Shown in pieces: positions 24,133 through 32,440 of a stretch of DNA of 38,797 nucleotides (the first letter of the stretch is position 1; each line of letters begins with the position of its first letter). The DNA is from Actinomycetota bacterium. Its GTDB lineage: Bacteria > Actinomycetota > Actinomycetes > Mycobacteriales > Pseudonocardiaceae. The stretch covers positions 1 through 38,797 of the forward strand of contig JAJPIR010000099.1 in NCBI GenBank assembly GCA_021324675.1, read 5' to 3'. The notes under the pieces are model-generated. The model was not told the DNA's origin. It saw nothing but the letters and a program-made list of their open reading frames with translations, and made no database searches. A program made the translations under genes and the position numbers.

Positions 24133-27100
24133 TCAGCGCGGCGGCAAGGGTGGTGCTGAGGTAGGCGGACGGTCGTGAGTGGTCGGCGCGGTAGCCGCGG
24201 GCGCCTGAGCCAACGCAGCCAGCGCCAGTTCCACCGCGGTATCCAGTTGCGGATCCAGACCTTGGGCCCATGCCTGTGGCGGCACCGGCACCTCGACGTC
24301 GGGATCCACGCCGTGGTTTTCCACTGACCAGCCCCGGTTGGCGATCCAGATCGGGTAGCGAGGCTGGGTCACCGTGGAGCCGTCCGCCAGCTTGGTGCCA
24401 GGCTCGATGCCGATCACGCCGCCCCAGCTGCGCATTCCCACTACCGGCCCCAGACCGTGTTCCTGGATCATCGCGGTGACGATGTCGCCGTCGGAGCCCG
24501 CATTCTCGTCCGTGATGGTGATCAGCGGACCCCGACGGACGTCTCGGGGATAGGTGTAGGGCTGCTTGCCGCGGGGCACGACCCACCCGGTGAGTTTCCG
24601 GGCCAGCTTCTCCACGACCAGCTGCGAGGTGTGCCCGCCGCCGTTGCTGCGTACATCGAGCACCAACGCCTCGCGTGCGACCTCGACATGCAGGTCACGG
24701 TGTAGCTGCGCCCAGCCCAGCGCCATCATGTCCGGCACGTGCAGGTAACCCACCCGGCCGTCGGTGGCTCGATGCACTGCGGTGCGGCGATCGGCTACCC
24801 AGTCGTGGTAGCGCAGCGGCATCTCGTCGGCTACGGGAACCACGACGATGGTCCGCTCGTCCGCAGAGCTCACCACGCGTAGCCGCAGCTCGATGGGCTT
24901 GCCTGCGGTGCCTACCAGCAACGGCCACGGCCCGGTCACCGAGTCGACGGGCCGGCCGTCGACCGCAACCAGCGCTTCCCCGGGTCGCACTGCAGTTCCC
25001 GGCGCCCGCAATGGAGAACGGCCGGCTTTTGCGGAGCTCTCTCCGAGCAGCACCCGGGTAATCCGCCAGAACCCGTCGGAGTCCCGTTCCAGGTCGGCGC
25101 CAAGGTGTCCGAGCCGCCGCTCCTTCTGCTCGGGTTGCTCGGGCGGTGTCTCGTAGGCGTGTGAGGTGCCCAGCTCGGCTTGCACTTCCCAGAGCAGGTC
25201 GGACAGGTCGTCTCGGGTGGCGATCCGGTCCAGCAACGGCCGGTACCGGGCCAGCAGGGCAGCCCAGTCATTCCCGGCCATGTCAGCTACCCAAAAGTTG
25301 TCCCGCATCAGCCGCCCGGCTTCCTCGTACATCTGGCGCCATTCCAAGGCCGGCGTCACGGGTACGCGAACCCGGGACAGGTCCACATCGGTCACTGCCG
25401 ATGGGTCGCCGCGCTGAGCATCCTTGCTGGCCGGCTTCTCGCTGGGCAGCACCCGCAGCTTCTCCTTGTCACGGATCACCAGGCGAGTGCCGTCGCCGCT
25501 GACCCAGACCTCGTTGACACCCTCTTGCAACACCGTTGACACGCCGGTGGCCAGGTTCAGACGTTCCAACACGGGGCGCGGAGCCTCGTCGTCGGGAGTG
25601 GCGAGGTCGTCGCCGAGGACGCCGTGCAGGGGCTTGCGCAGCCATACCAGCCCACCCTTCACCGCGCGCAGTGACGAGTATCGCGCCGCTGGCACCGGCA
25701 CCGGCACAGCACGCTCGATCAGGCCGTTGAGGTCCACCGCGACGGCGACCCGCGCATTGCTGTCACCGTTGTCCGTGGCGGGATTGGGGAGGCGGCCCTG
25801 CACTGTGGGGGCGAACGGCGATGGCGTTGCGGCCGCCAGCACCAGCAGGTGCGGTCGGGTGCCAGCTACGAACGACAGGTCGAAGACCTGCGCGTCGTAC
25901 ACCGGGTCGAAGGTACGGGTGGACAGGAACGCCAGGTGACGGCCGTCCAAAGTGAAGGTCGGAGCGAAATCTGCGAAGCGCAGCGCGGTGGCATCCACCA
26001 CGGTGCTGTCCGCGAGCCGGGCCAACTTGATCTGACGCAGCGGGTACGGGCCGGGGTGGGTCCATGCCAGCCATCGCGAATCGGGCGAGAAGGCCAAGTC
26101 CCCCACGGCCCCGTTGTCGCTAATGGCTAGTTCGGTATCCGCGCCTCTGGCGGGATCGACCAGCAGCAGCCGACCGTCGTGCGTGGCCACCGCCAACCGG
26201 CTACCGTCCGGAGCGGCGGCAAGGTCGCGAACGCGTCCCAGCCTGCCAGCCGCCAGCGTGCGCACACCAGTGCCGTCCCGCGAGGACACAACCAGCCCGT
26301 CCTCGCCTAGGCCGTCGCTGACCCACGCCACGTCTTCGCCGAGCAGCCGGGCCAGCCGGGCACGCACCCCCGGCTGAGCTGCCAAGGTCCGCACGGGACC
26401 GTCTGCGTGTGTCACCCACTGCACGGTGCCCCGCACCTCGACTGCACTGGCCTGGCCGGCGCGATCGACGGCGACGTCACCCAGGTGCTTGCCGGCGGGT
26501 ACCGGGGACGCGATGCGCGCCGCGCGGGGTCCCCCGGTGCGCAGCTCCAGCCGGTGCGGCCGGGAGTCTGCAGCCAAGTCGTTGAGCAGCCATAGCTCCC
26601 CAGCCGCGGCGTAGACCACTCGCTCGCCGTCGGTGGTGGCATGCCGCGCGTAGTAGGTGTCGTGATCGGTGTGCCGCCGCAGATCTGAGCCGTCCGGAAG
26701 CACGGAATACACGTTGCCCACGCCTTCGTGGTCGGACAGGAACGCGACTCGACCGCCCACCCACATCGGAGCGGTGAGCTGGCCGTCCAATTCAGGCAGC
26801 AACCGGACGAACAGGCCCGCGCCGTCGGGATCGATCCACAGCCGACCTGCGGTGCCGCCCCGGTAGCGTTTCCACATCGCGGGATCGCGGCGCCGCCCGC
26901 CGAACCCAGTGCCGACAACCACGCCGCCTGCAGCCGCAACGTGCAGCGCAGTGACCGGACCGTACGGCAGCCGCTGTGCTGGCCCGCCGTCCAGCGGGAC
27001 GGTACGAGCCCAGGTGCGGTGGCGTAGCGGCTCCCGCACAGCTGAGGCCACGTGTACCTGGTGCGCATCAGCCCACCCGAGCAAGCGAATGTGCATGTCG

Positions 27101-27366
27101 CCCCACCACGTCGTGCGTAACGACGGTCCCCCGGCGGTGGCCACAACGTGTACCTCCGGCGCACCATCGCGCTGGCTCACGTAAGCCAAGTGCGCACCGT
27201 CAGGGGAGAAACGCAGGTCCTTGATCCAGGCGTGATCCGAGGTCAGCTGCCATGCTCGGCCACCGGTCACCGGGGCAAGCCAGACCTCGTCCTGAGCTAC
27301 GAAGGCGACCAGGTCGCCGTGCAAGGTGGGGTAGCGGAGATAGGAGTCGTTACCGGGGCTCAACAC
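24133..27366 (-). CDS. Tricorn-type protease (S41 family, beta-propeller plus PDZ)
   Basis: A 1077-residue cytosolic peptidase that trims oligopeptides released by larger proteases, as tricorn does downstream of the proteasome in Thermoplasma; actinomycetes carry close homologues. The first 650 or so residues are WD40/PD40-like propeller blades (LRFSPDGAHLAYVSQRDG, LAFSPDSRWLAWTHPGPY). A core and PDZ region follows (PLRAPGTAVRPGEALVAVDG), then the protease domain. The catalytic tetrad is in place: Ser735-His736 (ELGTSHAYE), Ser958 (ENAGSDGDIVTA) and Glu1016 (WSVENHGVDPDVEV). Length fits the family. The SSI-type inhibitor gene ends 37 bases upstream on the same strand, so the two may share a transcript. 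Confidence 0.95.
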   Translation of the reverse strand: MLSPGNDSYLRYPTLHGDLVAFVAQDEVWLAPVTGGRAWQLTSDHAWIKDLRFSPDGAHLAYVSQRDGAPEVHVVATAGGPSLRTTWWGDMHIRLLGWADAHQVHVASAVREPLRHRTWARTVPLDGGPAQRLPYGPVTALHVAAAGGVVVGTGFGGRRRDPAMWKRYRGGTAGRLWIDPDGAGLFVRLLPELDGQLTAPMWVGGRVAFLSDHEGVGNVYSVLPDGSDLRRHTDHDTYYARHATTDGERVVYAAAGELWLLNDLAADSRPHRLELRTGGPRAARIASPVPAGKHLGDVAVDRAGQASAVEVRGTVQWVTHADGPVRTLAAQPGVRARLARLLGEDVAWVSDGLGEDGLVVSSRDGTGVRTLAAGRLGRVRDLAAAPDGSRLAVATHDGRLLLVDPARGADTELAISDNGAVGDLAFSPDSRWLAWTHPGPYPLRQIKLARLADSTVVDATALRFADFAPTFTLDGRHLAFLSTRTFDPVYDAQVFDLSFVAGTRPHLLVLAAATPSPFAPTVQGRLPNPATDNGDSNARVAVAVDLNGLIERAVPVPVPAARYSSLRAVKGGLVWLRKPLHGVLGDDLATPDDEAPRPVLERLNLATGVSTVLQEGVNEVWVSGDGTRLVIRDKEKLRVLPSEKPASKDAQRGDPSAVTDVDLSRVRVPVTPALEWRQMYEEAGRLMRDNFWVADMAGNDWAALLARYRPLLDRIATRDDLSDLLWEVQAELGTSHAYETPPEQPEQKERRLGHLGADLERDSDGFWRITRVLLGESSAKAGRSPLRAPGTAVRPGEALVAVDGRPVDSVTGPWPLLVGTAGKPIELRLRVVSSADERTIVVVPVADEMPLRYHDWVADRRTAVHRATDGRVGYLHVPDMMALGWAQLHRDLHVEVAREALVLDVRSNGGGHTSQLVVEKLARKLTGWVVPRGKQPYTYPRDVRRGPLITITDENAGSDGDIVTAMIQEHGLGPVVGMRSWGGVIGIEPGTKLADGSTVTQPRYPIWIANRGWSVENHGVDPDVEVPVPPQAWAQGLDPQLDTAVELALAALAQAPAATAPTTHDRPPTSAPPLPPR

Positions 27367-27403
27367 CCAAGCACCTTATCCACGGCAATAGCCCGGCACC
27401 CGG

Positions 27404-27787
27404 TTAGAACTGGAAGAGCGGAGCGGTCTTGGTGGCCAGTTCGCAGTGATTGGGGTAGGTGCGCTGGAAGATCATCTGCGCGCCTTGGTAGTGACCGGAA
27501 GCGGTTGCCGTTACCGGATCGTAGATGTCGGGACACAGGGTGTCAGGTTGCCCGGCGAGCTTATTGATGTCCCCCCCGGCTGCCAGCAATGCCCTGCAGG
27601 TGGCGTCGGCATGCGGATGGGTTCCGCTGGCCGGATCGCAGTGAAGCGTGACGAACTGCGCGTGACCATCACCCGAAACGCCCAGCACGAGGAACGTCTC
27701 GGGGGCGGCGGCCGCCTCGGTGGCCCCAGCAGCCGGTATTGCCCCGGTCATCCCGGTGAGCAGCGCCACGACCACCAGTATTCGCAT
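27404..27787 (-). CDS. Subtilisin inhibitor-like (SSI) secreted protease inhibitor
   Basis: A 127-residue secreted inhibitor of serine proteases, of the family typified by Streptomyces SSI. A signal peptide (MRILVVVALLTGMTGAIPAA) precedes a mature domain of about 100 residues with the SSI hallmarks: TLHCDPASGTHPHADATCRA, LLAAGGDINKL, the reactive loop LCPDIYDPV and the closing disulphide Cys in YPNHCELA. By alignment with SSI (CPM-VYDP) the P1 position is Asp87 rather than Met or Lys, which is unusual. ATG 27787 is chosen because AGGAGGAG lies just upstream and the signal peptide starts there; ATG 27805 is the alternative. The gene precedes the tricorn gene on the same strand. Confidence 0.93.
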   Translation of the reverse strand: MRILVVVALLTGMTGAIPAAGATEAAAAPETFLVLGVSGDGHAQFVTLHCDPASGTHPHADATCRALLAAGGDINKLAGQPDTLCPDIYDPVTATASGHYQGAQMIFQRTYPNHCELATKTAPLFQF

Positions 27788-27791
27788 ACTG

Positions 27792-27983
27792 CTACTCCTC
27801 CTCATTCGGTGAGCACGCTGTTCTGCGAATGCACACCACGGAGAGGTTGGCGGATCCGGGTTCGAGCTGCGTCAATGCCACCATCATGAGGTCTCGCAGC
27901 GTCGAGCAACAGCGGCCGTATGGTGCCGTGCCAAGATCAGCCAGCAGCGCGGAAACGGTAGGGCATTGCGGCCCTGGTAACAA
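27792..27983 (-). CDS. Possible small upstream reading frame coupled to the SSI gene
   Basis: A 63-codon frame (TTG start, AGGACGG upstream) ends in ...SPNEEE with its TAG at 27792-27794, inside the Shine-Dalgarno region of the SSI gene, four bases before that gene's ATG. The stop/start spacing suits translational coupling and third codon positions are GC-rich. The peptide (STLRDLMMVALTQLEPGSAN) matches nothing I can name. It may be a chance frame. Confidence 0.28.
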   Translation of the reverse strand: MLPGPQCPTVSALLADLGTAPYGRCCSTLRDLMMVALTQLEPGSANLSVVCIRRTACSPNEEE

Positions 27984-28075
27984 CTGCCGTCCTAGCGAGA
28001 CGAAATTGGTTGCCCAGCGAGATCCCCGAAGACGGTTACGATGCAGACACCGACACTGTTCGAGGGGAGTTTGCT

Positions 28076-29368
28076 GTGCCGGTACTGCGGCGCATGGTGC
28101 ACGAGGTTCGTTCGATGGAAATCGGTGCCGCTACCCGGTACGAGCAACACCAGCTCGTGGTGGGCCGGGAGCAAGCCCAGGCGCTGTTCGCTGATCCCGC
28201 TCTGGCCGCGGTACGGGTACACGTCGCCGCACCTGGAGACCCGACACGCATCATCGCCCCGCTCGACGTCGTGGAGCCGCGCAGCAAGGGGCCGGGCGGG
28301 GGAGTGTTTCCCGGTTGGATGGCGCCGGTGAATCGCCCGCGGGGCGGTGACACCCACGTGCTGCGTGGGGCCGCGGTGCTGGCCGCCGGGTACCTGCCCC
28401 GCAACCAGGAGGGCTTGATCGACATGTCCGGTCCGGCTGCCGAGCGTTCTCCGTTCGGCCGGACGAACAACGTCGTGATCGAGTTCGACCGCGCCGACGG
28501 GGCCTCCTGGCAGGAGGCTGAGGTTGCACTGCGCCGGGGGCTGCTGCGCCTGGCCGTGCATCTCGCCGACGCCGCCGTCGATGCCCCGCCCGATGTGGTC
28601 GAGGAGCTGGCGGCTCCACATCGTCCGGGGATGTCGACCGGTGGCCTGCCCCGCGTCGGCGCAATCACCAACCTGCAGACCCAAGGCGCGTTCAAGGACG
28701 TCTTCGTCTATGGGCGTAGCATGGCCGGCAGCCTGCCGACCTTGTTCGACCCAGTTGAAATCGAAGACGGGGCCGTGGTCAGCGGCCAGTACGGGCACCC
28801 AGCCCTGCGCAATCCCACTTACATCCACCAGAACAACCCAGTGGTTGCCGAGCTGCGCGCGCGCGATGGCCAGGATCTGTGCTTTGCCGGAGTGGTGCTG
28901 TGCCCGGAGCCGGTCGAGCAAGCTGACAAAGAACTCGTTTCCACGCATGCAGCTTGGCTGTGCCGGGCCGCCGGCTTCGATGCCGCCATCGTCACCAAGG
29001 AAGGTGCGGGCAACGCCGACAACGACCTGATGCTGAAGGTTGATGCGCTGGAGGCTGACGGCTTGACAGCGGTTGCGCTGTACGCCGAGTTGTCCGGTGC
29101 TGACGGCACCGGCCCACCGCTGGTGGCCGGCCCGCGTCGAGGTGCAGTGGTCAGTACCGGTAACTACGATCAGAGAGTGAAGCTGCCTGCGGTGGAGCGG
29201 GCGTTGGGAGGCACTCGTCTGAACATCGCTGACGCGGAGGCGACCGCGGCGGTTGATGTGCCGACCGCAGCGATTCTCGGTGCCTTGAGCCCGCTGGGCG
29301 CCGGGTGGCTCACCTGCCGTTCGGAGCAGCAGCAACTGGCCGGCCAGAAGTTGGGAGGCGCGGCCTGA
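28076..29368 (+). CDS. grdE: Glycine/sarcosine/betaine reductase component B, GrdE-type subunit (pyruvoyl Cys absent)
   Basis: A 430-residue homologue of GrdE, the proprotein subunit of the substrate-binding selenoprotein-B component, which in clostridia reduces glycine to a carboxymethyl-selenoether intermediate. Collinear conserved segments are VVEPRSKGPGGGVFPGWMAP, GGDTHVLRGAAVLAAGYLPR, NQEGLIDMSGPAAERSPFGR, TNLQTQGAFKDVFVYGRSM and ITKEGAGNADNDLMLK-like VTKEGAGNADNDLML. In clostridial GrdE the segment SGNCVSACDKNTTY is cleaved before its Cys to make the pyruvoyl group. Here the ungapped equivalent, residues 236-249, is SGQYGHPALRNPTY: both cysteines are replaced (Tyr239, Ala243), so this processing cannot occur. 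GTG 28076 follows GAGGGGAG by six bases and matches the family N-terminus; TTG 28010 is less likely. It overlaps grdB by one base. Confidence 0.9.
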   Translation: MPVLRRMVHEVRSMEIGAATRYEQHQLVVGREQAQALFADPALAAVRVHVAAPGDPTRIIAPLDVVEPRSKGPGGGVFPGWMAPVNRPRGGDTHVLRGAAVLAAGYLPRNQEGLIDMSGPAAERSPFGRTNNVVIEFDRADGASWQEAEVALRRGLLRLAVHLADAAVDAPPDVVEELAAPHRPGMSTGGLPRVGAITNLQTQGAFKDVFVYGRSMAGSLPTLFDPVEIEDGAVVSGQYGHPALRNPTYIHQNNPVVAELRARDGQDLCFAGVVLCPEPVEQADKELVSTHAAWLCRAAGFDAAIVTKEGAGNADNDLMLKVDALEADGLTAVALYAELSGADGTGPPLVAGPRRGAVVSTGNYDQRVKLPAVERALGGTRLNIADAEATAAVDVPTAAILGALSPLGAGWLTCRSEQQQLAGQKLGGAA

Positions 29369-30678
29369 TGCGCATCGTGCATTACGTCAATCAGTTTTAT
29401 GCGGGTCTCGGTGGCGAAGCGGAGGCTGGTATCGGCCCCCGCGCGCTCGAAGGAACGGTCGGCCCTGGGCGGTTGCTGTCCCAATTGCTGGGCGACGAAC
29501 ACGAAATCGTGGTCACGCTCGTGTGCGGCGACGACTACGCCGCTTCTAACACCGCCGTCGCTGAAGAACTGGTCGGGATGGCCCGTGAGGCCGGTGCCGA
29601 ACTGCTCGTTGCCGGGCCTGCTTTCGGTAGCGGGCGCTACGGGCTGGTATGTGCGCGGCTAGTTGCCGCCGCTGAGGCCGCTGGATTGCCGGCGCTGGCG
29701 TCGATGCACCCCGACAACCCCGGGATCTCTGACGCGGGTGGAGCACCCGTCGTGGCCGCGGGTGCCTCAAGCCGGCAGATGCGGCCGACATTGCAGACGG
29801 TTGCGGCCGCCATCGCGAAGCTGGCCACCGGCGCGAACCTGACGGTCGCCGACGGCCGAGTCGCCCGGGCTGCCCGGGTCGGCCAGCTGGTCGATCAGCG
29901 CGCCGCGGCACGGGCCGTTGAGCTCGTGCTGCGGCGCCTGGCCGGTGACCGGGAAAGCACCGAAGTTCCCGTCGGTGGGTTCGACGTGGTCACTCCGTCG
30001 GCCCCGGTCGATAAGCTGGCCAGCGCGACCGTCGCACTGGTCACCGAGGGCGCCTTGGTGCCAGCTGGCAACCCGGACCGGCTGGAATCTGCCCGCGCTA
30101 CCCGCTGGCTGCGTTATCCGATCGAGGGAATGGATTCGCTCGCTTCCGGGAAGTGGGAATCTGTGGATGGCGGCTTCGCGACGACCGCCGCCAATGCCGA
30201 TCCAAACCGGATCGTGCCCCTGGATACCGTCCGCAGGCTAGAACGGGACGGCGTGATCGGCCGGCTGCACAACGAATTGCTCGTCACGGTGGGCAACGGC
30301 ACGCAGGTGGCCTCCGCGCGGCGCTTCGGCGTCGAGTGGGCCGCGGAGCTGCGTAAGGCCGGGGTGCAAGCAGCGATCCTGACCGCTACTTGAGGCACCG
30401 GTACGCGTTGCGGGTCAGCGCTTGCCAAGGAGCTGGAGCGGGCTGGCATCCCCACAGCTGTGATCACCAATCTCGTGACGATCGCTGAGCAGGTTGGGGC
30501 ACCGCGGATCGTGCCCGGTCGGGGCATCCCCTACCCATCGGGTGATCCGAACGTGCCGCCGTCTGCCGAGCAGAGCTGGCGGCGGCGACTGGTGCAACGT
30601 GCACTGGACGCGGTCGCCACCGCGGTGGAACGTCCCACGATCTTCGAAGTAGGTGACGTGGAGGAGGCCCATGCCTGA
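29368..30678 (+). CDS. grdB: Glycine/sarcosine/betaine reductase component B, selenoprotein GrdB (in-frame UGA = Sec342)
   Basis: A 436-residue catalytic subunit of the substrate-binding component. The N-terminal part reads MRIVHYVNQFYAGLGGEAEA, GPGRLLSQLLGDEHEIVVTL and LLVAGPAFGSGRYGLVCARL, as in GrdB. The TGA at 30391-30393 (codon 342) falls at the known Sec position: ...QAAILTAT-Sec-GTGTRCGSALAKELERAG. Homology continues unbroken to TGA 30676-30678. Total length matches clostridial GrdB (about 436 residues). In clostridia the motif is Sec-GTCTRCG; here the Cys three residues after Sec is Gly, while the later Cys is kept. ATG 29368 overlaps the grdE stop, with GGGAGG upstream, and the 3' end overlaps grdC by 8 bases. 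A standard annotation would wrongly end the gene at 30393. Confidence 0.93.
30391..30426 (+). promoter_or_regulatory. SECIS-like element after the grdB UGA
   Basis: Directly after TGA 30391-30393, GCGTTG (30405-30410) pairs with CAGCGC (30416-30421) around the loop CGGGT (30411-30415). A lower stem is possible between GGCA (30394-30397) and TGCC (30423-30426). The loop lies about 18-22 bases after the UGA and has G in its second position, within the published range for bacterial SECIS elements (apical loop roughly 16-37 bases from UGA, early G in the loop). SelB would bind here to deliver Sec-tRNA. The fold was worked out by hand, not computed. Confidence 0.7.
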
Positions 30679-32098
30679 AGCCGCTGTGATCCGCGCAGCA
30701 AGCCTTGTGCTTGCCCACACCCCGGGTCTAGCCCGGCATGGGTCCAAGCCGATGCGATCTCTCCCTGGCAACGCCGAGCTGACCGCCCGGTTCCTGGCGA
30801 GCCTGCGAAGCTTTGACGACGCCGTCAACTACCCACCGCACCAGGCGTTCCTAGGCGCATGCCACCCTCGCGAGCTGCCGTCGCGTCCCTGGGTCGGAAC
30901 TGGCTTGCCAGGCGCGGACCGCTTCGCGCCGTTTGGCGAGCTGATGCCGGAGGAGGAGTTCCTCGGGCTGATGGCTGCCGTCGACGAGTTCGACTTGCTC
31001 AAGCTCACCCCGGAGGTCGCTGAGCGGTCCGCCAAACGCTTGGCTGAGCATCCGCTGGCACAGCACCTGGACCTGGCTCGGATCTCCGCGGCGGCTGGGG
31101 ATGTTGCCGCTGCCGTGGCCAGCGATGCACTGCCGGTGCACCTGGCGCCCGACTGCCTGGCTGGCGCGCTGCGCGGCGCGCATGCCGAGGATGAGTCGCT
31201 GACTGCCTACGTGTTGCTGGAGAATTTGGCCTGCAAGGCCACCGGCACGCTTGCGCTGCTGCATCTGCTGCACGACCACGACCTCGATCCCGCCGCGATC
31301 GGCTACACGATCTCCTGCTCCGAGGAGGCCGTTGGCGATCGTTACCAGCGCGGTGGGGGCAATATGGGCAAGACCATCGCGTCGGTCGCCGGTCTGGTCG
31401 AGTCATCTGGCGCGGATGTCAAAAACTTCTGCGCAGCACCCATCCCCGCGCTGGTGATCGCCGCCAGCCTCGTGGTGGCAGGGGTATTCGAGCAGGTGGT
31501 TGTCGTTGCCGGCGGCTCACTACCCAAACTCGGGATGAAGTTCGAGGGGCACCTGCGCCACGACCTCCCTGTGCTCGAAGATGTACTCGGCGGCGTTGCG
31601 GTGCTCGTGGGTGCCGACGATGGTGTCTCACCGCGGATCAGGCTCGACGCCGTGGGGCGCCACAAGGTGTCCTCGGGCGGTGCAGGTGCGCAGATCTTGC
31701 ACGATCTGGCAGTGCAGCCGCTTGAGGCGATTAACGCGCGCCTGATCGACATCGACGATTACGCCACCGAGTTGCACAACCCAGAGATCACCGAGCCGCA
31801 GGGTTCGGGAGACGTCGCGGCACGCAACTACCGCACGATCGCTGCGCTGGCGGCTCGCCGCAAGGAGATCACTCGAGACGAGATCGACTCGTTTGTCGCC
31901 GAGCGTGGCATGCCGGGTTACGCACCTACCCAGGGGCACATCGCGTCAGCGATCTGTTACCTGCCTCATGCGCTTCGGCGCCTCGAGGCCCGATCGGCTA
32001 ACAAGGTGTTGCTGCTGGCCAAGGGCAGCCTGTTCCTCGGGCGGATGAGCCAACGGTCCGACGGCATGAGCGTGCTGCTGGAACGTAACGGAGGCTGA
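30671..32098 (+). CDS. grdC: Glycine reductase complex component C, beta subunit GrdC
   Basis: A 475-residue homologue of GrdC, a thiolase/FabH-fold subunit of component C, which in clostridia takes the carboxymethyl group from GrdA selenocysteine and forms an acetyl thioester. Diagnostic segments are YTISCSEEAVGDRYQRGGGN, NFCAAPIPALVIAASLVVAG, VVVAGGSLPKLGMKFEGHLR, LEDVLGGVAVLVGADDGVSP and APTQGHIASAICYLPHALRR, ending LLAKGSLFLGRMSQRSDGMS. The catalytic-type Cys in 'CSEE' and 'FCAAP' are kept. ATG 30671 has GGAGGAGG upstream and overlaps the grdB end by 8 bases. The usual partner GrdD (PlsX-like, releases acetyl phosphate) is not in the window, so the fate of the acetyl group is open. Confidence 0.92.
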   Translation: MPEAAVIRAASLVLAHTPGLARHGSKPMRSLPGNAELTARFLASLRSFDDAVNYPPHQAFLGACHPRELPSRPWVGTGLPGADRFAPFGELMPEEEFLGLMAAVDEFDLLKLTPEVAERSAKRLAEHPLAQHLDLARISAAAGDVAAAVASDALPVHLAPDCLAGALRGAHAEDESLTAYVLLENLACKATGTLALLHLLHDHDLDPAAIGYTISCSEEAVGDRYQRGGGNMGKTIASVAGLVESSGADVKNFCAAPIPALVIAASLVVAGVFEQVVVVAGGSLPKLGMKFEGHLRHDLPVLEDVLGGVAVLVGADDGVSPRIRLDAVGRHKVSSGGAGAQILHDLAVQPLEAINARLIDIDDYATELHNPEITEPQGSGDVAARNYRTIAALAARRKEITRDEIDSFVAERGMPGYAPTQGHIASAICYLPHALRRLEARSANKVLLLAKGSLFLGRMSQRSDGMSVLLERNGG

Positions 32099-32101
32099 CA
32101 C

Positions 32102-32440
32102 ATGGCTGTAATGGATGCGACGAAAGAAAACTTCGACGAGCTCGTGGGATCGGGTTTGGTGCTCGTGGATGTATGGGCTGAAAGCTGTCGCCCCTGTGTG
32201 GCTCTGGCACCACATATGGAAAGTATTGCTAGTGACAACCCAGATCTGACCGTGATCAAGCTGGATGCCAGCAAGGCGCGGCGCCTGGTCATGTCGCTTC
32301 AGGTGCGCGGACTTCCGACCATCTTGCTGTTCTCCGATGGTCAGGAAGTGGACCGTATCTCCGATCCCAACCTCAACGCAGACCAGCTCGACGCGTGGCT
32401 GGCAAGTGCACTGGAGAAGCTACCCGCAAAGGAGGCGTGA
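32102..32440 (+). CDS. trxA: Thioredoxin of the glycine reductase operon
   Basis: A 112-residue thioredoxin with active site CRPC (Cys29, Cys32; in VLVDVWAESCRPC), the cis-proline loop in QVRGLPTILLFSDGQEVDRI, and ordinary thioredoxin length. The central Arg replaces the usual Gly, a variation also common in operon-specific thioredoxins. In clostridial grd operons a dedicated thioredoxin and thioredoxin reductase re-reduce the selenenylsulphide of GrdA after each turnover; the same job is inferred here from its place between grdC and grdA. A trxB reductase gene is not present nearby. GGAGG precedes the ATG, which lies three bases after the grdC stop. Confidence 0.93.
   Translation: MAVMDATKENFDELVGSGLVLVDVWAESCRPCVALAPHMESIASDNPDLTVIKLDASKARRLVMSLQVRGLPTILLFSDGQEVDRISDPNLNADQLDAWLASALEKLPAKEA

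Noticed and set aside
27992-29335. 447-codon open frame antisense to grdE
   Set aside because: It is a shadow of a high-GC gene. The plus-strand frame has full-length GrdE homology, a proper start and operon spacing; the antisense translation matches nothing.
30391-30393. Reading the grdB TGA as a true stop or a pseudogene lesion
   Set aside because: The position is the known Sec site, the frame continues with strong homology to a normal-length C-terminus, and there are no other lesions in the operon.
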